Shown in pieces: positions 1 through 5,133 of a stretch of DNA of 7,447 nt; the first letter of the stretch is position 1; the number at the start of each line of letters is the position of its first letter. The translations under genes and the position numbers were made by a program. Source of the DNA: an uncultured Bacteroidota bacterium. Its GTDB lineage: Bacteria; Bacteroidota; Bacteroidia; Chitinophagales; Chitinophagaceae. The stretch is from positions 1-7,447 of the forward strand of contig CAMPKR010000118.1 of assembly GCA_946887345.1 (NCBI GenBank), given 5' to 3'. The notes under the pieces were generated by a model that was not told the DNA's origin, ran no database searches, and worked only from the letters and a program-made list of their open reading frames with translations.

Positions 1-21
1 CTTTGCAGCTTGTCTGCAAAG
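1..21. repeat. Perfect 8-bp inverted repeat (hairpin) at window edge
   Basis: CTTTGCAG at 1-8 and CTGCAAAG at 14-21 are perfect reverse complements around a 5-base loop. This could be the terminator hairpin of a gene to the left, but no T-run follows on the + strand and the sequence beyond base 1 is not visible. It might also act in the minus direction. The pairing is certain; its function is not known. Confidence 0.4.
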
Positions 22-101
22 TCAGAGGAGGGCAACACAGCGACCAAGCTAATTAAGCTCCAACATCCCACAAAAAACTTTCCCACATACCCCTCTCAAA
101 A

Positions 102-134
102 TTTGCTTCACCCCTCCCTCATTTCGTACCTTTA
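102..134 (+). promoter_or_regulatory. Candidate distal Bacteroidota-type promoter
   Basis: TTTG at 102-105 is followed after 21 bases by TACCTTTA at 127-134. This matches the Bacteroidota -33 box fully and five of the six fixed positions of the -7 box (TAnnTTTG). If used, transcription would begin near 140 and give the kinase gene a leader of about 320 bases that contains the 11-bp repeats and hairpins. Matches of this quality occur by chance in AT-rich DNA, so this remains a candidate. Confidence 0.25.
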
Positions 135-239
135 CTATAGCGGTCAAATCCCCGCTTATTAACACTATGAACCACGTTTCTCGCGCCGCTTACCTCTTAA
201 ACTATAGTGAAAGAAAAATTAAAGCAACTTAAAGCATAG

Positions 240-294
240 TTCAACTATAGTTCAAGTAAAATTCAAACAAAATTCAAGTAAAATTCAAATAAAA
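240..294. repeat. Tandem array of 11-bp units with phased A-tracts
   Basis: Five consecutive units start with TTCAA at 240, 251, 262, 273 and 284, each exactly 11 bases long. The first ends in CTATAG. The other four are TTCAAGTAAAA, TTCAAACAAAA, TTCAAGTAAAA and TTCAAATAAAA, so units two and four are identical. The unit boundary also repeats further left, as ATAGTTCAA occurs at 236-244 and 247-255. The A-runs recur once per 11 bases, close to one helical turn, which favours intrinsic DNA bending. Possible roles are promoter-proximal curvature, repeated regulator sites or a variable-number repeat. None can be chosen from sequence alone. Confidence 0.85.
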
Positions 295-313
295 AAGGAA
301 GGTTTCCTTATTT
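287..313. repeat. Inverted repeat, possible hairpin
   Basis: AAGGAA at 295-300 pairs with TTCCTT at 304-309 across a 3-base loop. AAAT at 287-290 can extend the stem with ATTT at 310-313 if four A residues bulge out. Read on the minus strand, the stem is followed by a T-run, which resembles a weak intrinsic terminator for leftward transcription. No minus-strand gene is seen to end here. The stem is AT-rich and its function is uncertain. Confidence 0.3.
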
Positions 314-331
314 GGCGCGGCTTTCAGCGGG

Positions 332-358
332 TTCAAATAAATAAAAATTCAAGTAAAA
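332..358. repeat. Two outlying copies of the 11-bp unit
   Basis: TTCAAATAAAT at 332-342 and TTCAAGTAAAA at 348-358 match the units of the array at 240-294. The second is identical to its units two and four. They lie 16 bases apart, so they are not in the strict 11-base register, and a hairpin plus a GC-rich patch separates them from the array. Confidence 0.7.
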
Positions 359-365
359 CTTCTCC

Positions 366-392
366 GGGCCGTTTTTAACGACTTTCAGGCCC
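366..392. repeat. Short GC inverted repeat GGGCC/GGCCC
   Basis: GGGCC at 366-370 and GGCCC at 388-392 are complementary arms around a 17-base loop that itself contains a small CGTT/AACG pairing. It lies just before the proximal promoter candidate of the kinase gene. With only five base pairs it may be accidental. Confidence 0.2.
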
Positions 393-407
393 TCACTTCG
401 CCGATCT

Positions 408-438
408 CTTGGATTCCACCGATAGCTTGCTAACTTTA
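408..438 (+). promoter_or_regulatory. Candidate promoter of the hybrid kinase gene
   Basis: CTTG at 408-411 is followed after exactly 19 bases by TAACTTTA at 431-438. These match three of four -33 positions and five of six fixed -7 positions of the Bacteroidota consensus (TTTG, about 19 nt, TAnnTTTG). Initiation would fall near 445 and leave a leader of about 14 bases before the start codon at 459, with no Shine-Dalgarno sequence. Spacing and position make this the better of the two upstream candidates. Confidence 0.45.
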
Positions 439-458
439 TATCCCTCAATTAGTAATGG

Positions 459-3098
459 ATGGAAACAGCAAGATATAAAGAGCTGAAGCAGAAGTATGAT
501 GTGCTGGCTGAAGAAAAGGAGCGTATAGACGCCCTTGTAGAGATGGCGCTGGAGATGCGCAGCCACGACGTAGAGAAAGCCACAGAAATGGCCGACGAAA
601 TAATGCGCCGCTCTGAAAAAGAGGGTTACCAGCTGGGCCTCGGCCGTGGTATGAACCTCAAGGGCTGGTGCCTCTGGTCGCAGGGCAACTACGATTCCGG
701 CCTTGACATACTGCAAAAGGCCAGTGTTATAGCAGTGCGCCTGAAGAGCAAACCACTGGAAGCCCGCATCTACAACAACTTTGGCTACATCTACCGCGAC
801 AAGGGCGAGCTAAGCACCGCGGTGAATTATTTTGAGAAAGCCCTGGCCATCAATGAAAAGCTGGGAGATGAGGTCGCCCAGTCAGTAAACCTGTCAAGCA
901 TAGCATACCTGCTGTATGATCTGAACGATTACGATACAGCACTTCAATTCGCATTGCGCTGCCTGCCGATCTTTGAGAAGGAGAATGATGTGTACAGGTT
1001 GTCGGCGCTGCATCACATACTGGGCAACATTTACTTCAAGCAAGACCAGCTGAAGGAGGCTTTAAAATACTATGAGGCCAACCTTACGCTGGACCAGGAG
1101 TCGGTCATACACATCATGGCTATCAGCGGACTGGGAAAGGTATATTATAAAATGCATGATTTTGATAAGGCGAGGAAGCACCTGCAGTTGGCCCTGGACA
1201 AATCGCTGGACCTGAATCACCTGGAGGTGCAGATAAGCAGTAAATACTACCTCGGGCGGATGCACATGGACGAGGGCAACTACCGCATGGCCCAGCAGGA
1301 AATGCTAAGCGCACTGGAAATGGCCGAGCAGTACAGCCGGATGCATGATGTGATGAGCATTCACGAAACTATGTCAGCGCTGTATGACAAGATGGGCGAT
1401 ATTCCCAAAGCCTTCCATCACCTGAAGACTTTTGAGCGACTGAAAGAAGAAATTTTCAAGCAGACGACTTTTAATAAACTCCGCACCCTGCAGACAAGGC
1501 AGGAGCTGGAACTGGCACAAAAAGAAAAAGAAGTAGCCGAGAGAACGGCCCACCTCAAGCAGCAGTTCATGGCTAATATGAGCCACGAGATACGCACGCC
1601 GATGAACGCGATAGTCGGCATGACTAGGCTGTTGGTAGATAAAGACCCGCGGCCGGAGCAGATGCGCTACCTGAAGGCCATACAGCAGTCGGCCGATAAC
1701 CTGCTGGTGATCATTAATGATATACTGGACCTATCAAAAATAGAAGCAGGTAAGATCATAATAGAAGAAACAGATTTCTCGCTCAGTGAGATTATTAACA
1801 GCATGCAGGACATGCTGATGCTGAAAGCCGAGGAAAAAAATATAGCACTGAAAACTGTGGTAGCTCCCGGGGTGCCGCGCAGGCTGGTGGGCGACCCGAC
1901 GCGCATCAACCAGGTACTGATCAACCTGGCAGGCAATGCGATCAAGTTTACCGAGAAAGGCTATGTGGAAGTAAGTGCAAGAGTGGAAAGGCAGGAAGAC
2001 AAGAAGTATTGGATAAAGATGGACATCAGCGATACCGGTATTGGTATTTCGGCTGACTACATTGATAAAATATTTGAGAGCTTCACTCAGGCAGGCACCG
2101 ATGTGGCGCGAAAGTTCGGCGGAACAGGGCTGGGTCTTACTATCTCAAGACAACTGGTATCATTGATGCATGGAGAAATATCTGTAACGAGTGAGCCGGG
2201 TAAGGGAACAACTTTCTCCGTGCTGATACCTCTCGATGAGTCGGACGTGCAGGTGGATGAAGACGACAGTGATGTGCTGGAGGATGCTACCAAAGAATTG
2301 CTGAACAAGGCACAGCTGCTGCTGGTAGAGGACAATGAATTTAACCGTATGGTAGCTGAAGACACCCTGAAGGAACTACTGCCGGGGATTACCATAGATA
2401 TAGCAGTGAACGGGCAGGAAGCAGTAGACCGCGTGCGAACGAGACAATATGATGTGGTGCTGATGGATATACATATGCCGGTAATGGATGGACTGACAGC
2501 AACCAAAACGATCAGGAAGACCTTGCCTGCCCCTGCGAAAGACGTAGGCATAATAGCCATGACTGCCAATGTGCTTCAGGAAGATGTAAAGCAGTACCTG
2601 GCAGAAGGCATGAACGCTTACGTATCGAAACCCTTTAAGCCCGACGAACTATTACTTAAAATGGCATCACTGATACAGGGCGATAAGGTGCAGCAGCGCG
2701 AAGGCAAACCAAAAACGGCGGCGCAGCAGATAGAGGTACCCAAGCCGGTAATACCCGACAAGGTAACCGACATGGCCTTTTTGAAACAATTCACAGGCGG
2801 CAACCCGGACAAGATGAATAAATACATAGGTATGTTCCTGGATAATGCCCCTAAACTGCTGGCGACCATTAAGAGCAGCCTGGAGCAGAAAGATTATCCG
2901 CAGGTGAAGGTGGCAGCTCACTCTTTGAAGCCGCAGCTATCGTACATGGGGGTGAAGGAAGACTTGAGCCACATCTTTATGATGGAGCAGACAGCAGGAG
3001 AGTCAGCACACCATGACAGGTTGCCTCAACTACTGGAGAACCTGGAAATGGTTTGCGATAAGGCATTTGAGGAGCTGAAAACCATAGCGGCGACGTAG
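459..3098 (+). CDS. TPR-containing hybrid histidine kinase (HisKA-HATPase-REC-HPt)
   Basis: This 879-residue cytoplasmic sensor kinase should autophosphorylate with ATP and pass phosphate His to Asp to His. About seven TPR-like helical pairs fill residues 60-332 and probably sense a protein or peptide partner. A charged coiled coil (about 335-372) leads to the HisKA motif SHEIRTP with phosphoacceptor His376. The HATPase domain shows the N-box (NLAGNAIKF, Asn489/Asn493), the G1 box DTGIGI (Asp525) and the G2 box GGTGLGL (554-560). The receiver (about 618-735) has acidic residues Glu624/Asp625, phosphoacceptor Asp670, Thr702 and Lys724. The C-terminal HPt domain (about 775-879) carries His821 in AHSLKP, where proline replaces the common glycine. 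No signal peptide or membrane helix is visible. The ATG at 459 is chosen because the overlapping ATG at 455 meets a stop after seven codons. All key catalytic residues are present, so it is predicted active. The stimulus is unknown. Confidence 0.95.
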   Translation: METARYKELKQKYDVLAEEKERIDALVEMALEMRSHDVEKATEMADEIMRRSEKEGYQLGLGRGMNLKGWCLWSQGNYDSGLDILQKASVIAVRLKSKPLEARIYNNFGYIYRDKGELSTAVNYFEKALAINEKLGDEVAQSVNLSSIAYLLYDLNDYDTALQFALRCLPIFEKENDVYRLSALHHILGNIYFKQDQLKEALKYYEANLTLDQESVIHIMAISGLGKVYYKMHDFDKARKHLQLALDKSLDLNHLEVQISSKYYLGRMHMDEGNYRMAQQEMLSALEMAEQYSRMHDVMSIHETMSALYDKMGDIPKAFHHLKTFERLKEEIFKQTTFNKLRTLQTRQELELAQKEKEVAERTAHLKQQFMANMSHEIRTPMNAIVGMTRLLVDKDPRPEQMRYLKAIQQSADNLLVIINDILDLSKIEAGKIIIEETDFSLSEIINSMQDMLMLKAEEKNIALKTVVAPGVPRRLVGDPTRINQVLINLAGNAIKFTEKGYVEVSARVERQEDKKYWIKMDISDTGIGISADYIDKIFESFTQAGTDVARKFGGTGLGLTISRQLVSLMHGEISVTSEPGKGTTFSVLIPLDESDVQVDEDDSDVLEDATKELLNKAQLLLVEDNEFNRMVAEDTLKELLPGITIDIAVNGQEAVDRVRTRQYDVVLMDIHMPVMDGLTATKTIRKTLPAPAKDVGIIAMTANVLQEDVKQYLAEGMNAYVSKPFKPDELLLKMASLIQGDKVQQREGKPKTAAQQIEVPKPVIPDKVTDMAFLKQFTGGNPDKMNKYIGMFLDNAPKLLATIKSSLEQKDYPQVKVAAHSLKPQLSYMGVKEDLSHIFMMEQTAGESAHHDRLPQLLENLEMVCDKAFEELKTIAAT

Positions 3099-3145
3099 AT
3101 CATCTTTTTTTACCGAGAAATGTGCTTGTTTTGCAGCGAAAGATG

Positions 3146-3191
3146 TCTCTTTTGGTACAAAATGTGAACAACGAGGCACAAAAGAGAAGAT
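3146..3191 (+). terminator. Weak terminator-like inverted repeat after the kinase gene
   Basis: TCTCTTTTG at 3146-3154 and CAAAAGAGA at 3179-3187 are perfect 9-bp complementary arms around a 24-base loop. A T-rich stretch follows, including T5 at 3191-3195 and T9 at 3198-3206. An alternative small hairpin uses TTTTG at 3150-3154 with CAAAA at 3158-3162. It may end kinase transcripts, but the long loop and AT-rich stem make it weak, so read-through into the receiver gene is plausible. Confidence 0.35.
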
Positions 3192-3239
3192 TTTTCATTT
3201 TTTTTTATATTTTTCTGCCTCATAGAATTACACATAACC

Positions 3240-3758
3240 ATGGCTACAGATCAAAAGCGTACGGTTTTTTTGGTAGATGACGAACCGATACAGAATGAAA
3301 TGCTGAAGGATTATCTATCTGAGCGTTTCGTTTATGACATCAGAACTTTCGATAACGGTGAGGAGGCTATAGCCCATATGCACCTGAATCCTGAAATAAT
3401 GGTACTGGATTACCACCTGAACCTGCACAAGTCTGATGCAAAGAATGGAGTAGAGGTGCTGAAGGAAGTGAAAGACAAGTATCCTAATGTGCAAGTGATC
3501 ATGCTTTCGGGCCAGGACAAGCTGGAAATAGCTGTTGACAGTATGAAGTACGGTGCTTATGACTACGTGGTAAAAGGTGAAACAGCCTTCTCGCGTATGG
3601 AAAATGTTTTTAACAATGTAAGCGAGCTGCACATAGCCAAAACAGTAAACCGTGCTTATAAAAAGACGATCATTTTCCTTTCGGTGGTTATAGGTTTGAT
3701 AGTATTCTTATCTATTTACCTGATGTTTACAGGTGCTTATTCTCACTACTCCCAATAG
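3240..3758 (+). CDS. Stand-alone response-regulator receiver with C-terminal membrane anchor
   Basis: This 172-residue protein has a complete receiver domain (about 7-125) with acidic residues Asp13, Asp14 and Glu15, phosphoacceptor Asp57 in MVLDYHL, Ser90 in the switch position and Lys112 in YVVKG. No DNA-binding or enzymatic output domain follows. Residues 141-142 are KK, and 143-163 form one hydrophobic helix that ends nine residues before the stop. The positive-inside rule puts the receiver in the cytoplasm, tail-anchored in the inner membrane. It lies 141 bases after a hybrid kinase ending in an HPt domain, which makes it a plausible phosphate acceptor from His821; that pairing is inferred. 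Its output is probably a regulated protein contact at the membrane. I recall similar receiver-plus-helix proteins in other Bacteroidota, but no assigned role. The ATG at 3240 starts six residues before the first receiver strand; no Shine-Dalgarno sequence precedes it. Confidence 0.9.
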   Translation: MATDQKRTVFLVDDEPIQNEMLKDYLSERFVYDIRTFDNGEEAIAHMHLNPEIMVLDYHLNLHKSDAKNGVEVLKEVKDKYPNVQVIMLSGQDKLEIAVDSMKYGAYDYVVKGETAFSRMENVFNNVSELHIAKTVNRAYKKTIIFLSVVIGLIVFLSIYLMFTGAYSHYSQ

Positions 3759-3774
3759 TATCGACAATATTAAC

Positions 3775-3813
3775 AAGTAAAAGCAGGAGTTTGCGGACTT
3801 CTGCTTTACTTTT
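3775..3813 (+). terminator. Strong intrinsic terminator after the receiver gene
   Basis: The left arm (3775-3790) and right arm (3797-3812) pair over about 15 base pairs, with one bulged A and one G-T pair, around the loop TTGCGG (3791-3796). A short T-run (3810-3813) follows. It begins 16 bases after the receiver stop codon. It separates the signalling genes from the aminotransferase. Confidence 0.85.
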
Positions 3814-3814
3814 G
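3807..3814 (+). promoter_or_regulatory. Perfect -7 box for the aminotransferase, overlapping the terminator
   Basis: TACTTTTG at 3807-3814 matches all fixed positions of the Bacteroidota -7 box TAnnTTTG. Initiation near 3821 would give a leader of about 20 A-rich bases before the ATG at 3841. A well-spaced -33 TTG is missing: the nearest TTTG, at 3790-3793, is only 13 bases away and lies at the terminator loop. The box shares bases with the right arm and T-run of the terminator. Confidence 0.45.
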
Positions 3815-3840
3815 CTCCCATTCATACCAATAAAAAGAAC

Positions 3841-5031
3841 ATGGAATTAGCCAAACGCCTGGACCGGATATCAGAACCACAGACGATAAAGATGGCAAAG
3901 CTGAGCCGGGAACTGAAGGCGCAAGGACACAACATAATAGACCTTAGTTTAGGAGAACCCGATTTCCGTACCCCCGAACATATTTGTGAAGCTGCAGCAG
4001 AGGCAATGAAAGGGGGCTATACCAAGTATACCCCGGTAGTTGGCTATCCCGAGCTGAGGGAAGCTATCTGCCGGAAGCTGAAAAGAGACAACGGCCTGGA
4101 GTACAGTATAGACGAAGTGATAGTATCTACAGGGGCAAAACAATGCCTGGCCAATGCCGTACTCAGCCTTATAGATCCGGGGGATGAAGTGATCATACCC
4201 ACACCTTATTGGGTAACATATAGCGCACTGGTAGACCTGGCGGAAGGTAAGTGCAAATTTATCACCTGTACAATCGATACAGATTTTAAGTTGTCACCGG
4301 AAAAGCTGGAAGTGGCTATAACAGATAAAACCAAGCTGTTCATATTTTCCTCTCCCTGCAACCCCACCGGTAGTGTATATTCCAAAGCAGAACTGGAAGG
4401 CCTGGCTGAAGTCTTTAAACGTCATCCGAACGTATTCATCATCAGCGATGAAATATACGAGTACATCAACTTTGTAGGTAAGCATGAAAGCATAGCGCAG
4501 TTTGCTGAACTGAGGAATAGGGTAGCAATAGTAAATGGCATGTCCAAAGGCTTTGCTATGACCGGCTGGAGGCTTGGATATATGATGGCGCCGAAGGAAC
4601 TGATCCAGGCTTGTGATAAACTACAGGCACAGTTTACCTCGGCCACATCGTCTATTACACAGCGTGCTGCAATCGCAGCACTTACCCAAAGCCTGGAGCC
4701 GACTAAGGAAATGGTGAAAGCTTTTGAAGAACGCAGAGAATTTGTAGTAAAGGCATTAAGCGATATGCAGGGTGTACAGATCAACAGGCCGGAAGGAGCT
4801 TTCTATGTGTTTCCTAACATCAGTTCATTCTTTGGGAAAACAGATGGTGACATGACCATCAAAAACGATGAAGATTTCTCGATGTACCTGCTGCATAAAG
4901 CGCATGTGAGTACGGTGAATGGCGGTGCCTTCGGTAACCCGAACTGCATTCGTATTTCTTACGCTACTTCAATAGAGCAGCTACAAAAAGCAATGGAGCG
5001 TATAAAAACAGCGCTGGAGAGATTACACTAA
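3841..5031 (+). CDS. PLP-dependent class I aminotransferase (aspartate aminotransferase Ib type)
   Basis: This 396-residue cytosolic enzyme should transfer an amino group between an amino acid and a 2-oxo acid, most likely aspartate and 2-oxoglutarate. It is full length for fold-type I class I aminotransferases of subgroup Ib. Visible hallmarks are SLGEPDF near residues 36-42, the Y-x-x-x-x-G-Y-P-E-L-R segment near 63-73, CNPTG with cofactor-contacting Asn174, SDEIY with Asp203 (pairs with the pyridine nitrogen) and Tyr206, the Schiff-base lysine Lys236 in SKGFAMTGWR, and Arg371 in the CIRISYA segment, which binds the substrate carboxylate. The start fits the usual N-terminus of the family (LAKRLDRISEPQTIKM). 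The gene has its own promoter-like box and lies between two terminators, so it is probably transcribed alone. Sequence cannot exclude an aromatic, alanine or prephenate substrate; enzymes of this subgroup are often named AspC, AspB or AatA. Confidence 0.93.
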   Translation: MELAKRLDRISEPQTIKMAKLSRELKAQGHNIIDLSLGEPDFRTPEHICEAAAEAMKGGYTKYTPVVGYPELREAICRKLKRDNGLEYSIDEVIVSTGAKQCLANAVLSLIDPGDEVIIPTPYWVTYSALVDLAEGKCKFITCTIDTDFKLSPEKLEVAITDKTKLFIFSSPCNPTGSVYSKAELEGLAEVFKRHPNVFIISDEIYEYINFVGKHESIAQFAELRNRVAIVNGMSKGFAMTGWRLGYMMAPKELIQACDKLQAQFTSATSSITQRAAIAALTQSLEPTKEMVKAFEERREFVVKALSDMQGVQINRPEGAFYVFPNISSFFGKTDGDMTIKNDEDFSMYLLHKAHVSTVNGGAFGNPNCIRISYATSIEQLQKAMERIKTALERLH

Positions 5032-5054
5032 ACTATTGCTATACAATATTTTAC

Positions 5055-5083
5055 AAAGCGGACCCTTACGGAGCCGCTTTTTT
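5055..5083 (+). terminator. Intrinsic terminator after the aminotransferase gene
   Basis: AAAGCGG at 5055-5061 and CCGCTTT at 5074-5080 are perfect complementary arms. An inner CC/GG pairing may extend the stem, and a T-run from 5078 to 5083 follows. It sits 24 bases after the aminotransferase stop. Confidence 0.85.
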
Positions 5084-5085
5084 GC

Positions 5086-5116
5086 TGTGTTTTACGGGTA
5101 TATTTTCTTAAATTAG
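5086..5116 (+). promoter_or_regulatory. Candidate promoter of the propeller-protein gene
   Basis: TGTG at 5086-5089 and TAAATTAG at 5109-5116 are 19 bases apart, matching three of four -33 positions and five of six fixed -7 positions of the Bacteroidota consensus. Initiation near 5122 would leave a leader of about 12 bases. TATATTTT at 5099-5106 is another possible -7 box but lacks a well-spaced -33 partner. Evidence is weak in such AT-rich DNA. Confidence 0.3.
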
Positions 5117-5133
5117 GATATAATACTATTCTC

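Larger units (their letters stand above)
1..458. other. Non-coding AT-rich region upstream of the hybrid kinase
   Basis: I see no convincing gene here. The frame starting at base 1 is open to a TAA at 160-162, but its translation has no recognisable family features. The other two + frames stop at 50-52 and 54-56, so the very end of an upstream gene cannot be excluded. A 21-codon ATG frame at 167-232 has no ribosome-binding site or recognisable product. The region instead holds an inverted repeat at the left edge, three copies of an ACTATAG-type sequence (134-140, 201-208, 244-251; the last lies in the 10-bp palindrome 243-252), a tandem array of 11-bp units, two hairpins and two promoter-like sites, listed separately. 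It is far more AT-rich between about 200 and 360 than the genes that follow. Confidence 0.7.

Noticed and set aside
167..232. 21-codon ATG frame in the upstream region as a possible small protein
   Set aside because: It has no ribosome-binding signal, no membrane or other recognisable motif, and its length is expected by chance.
240..358. The 11-bp repeats as a CRISPR array
   Set aside because: The units are contiguous and only 11 bases long, with no unique spacers and no cas genes in the window.
393..716. 107-codon minus-strand open frame across the kinase start
   Set aside because: Most of it is the reverse of the TPR coding region, and its product has no recognisable domain.
2087..2569. 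160-codon open frame on the minus strand inside the kinase gene
   Set aside because: It is antisense to the receiver and HATPase regions, is very Ser-rich, matches no known family, and the + strand frame there has all expected catalytic motifs.
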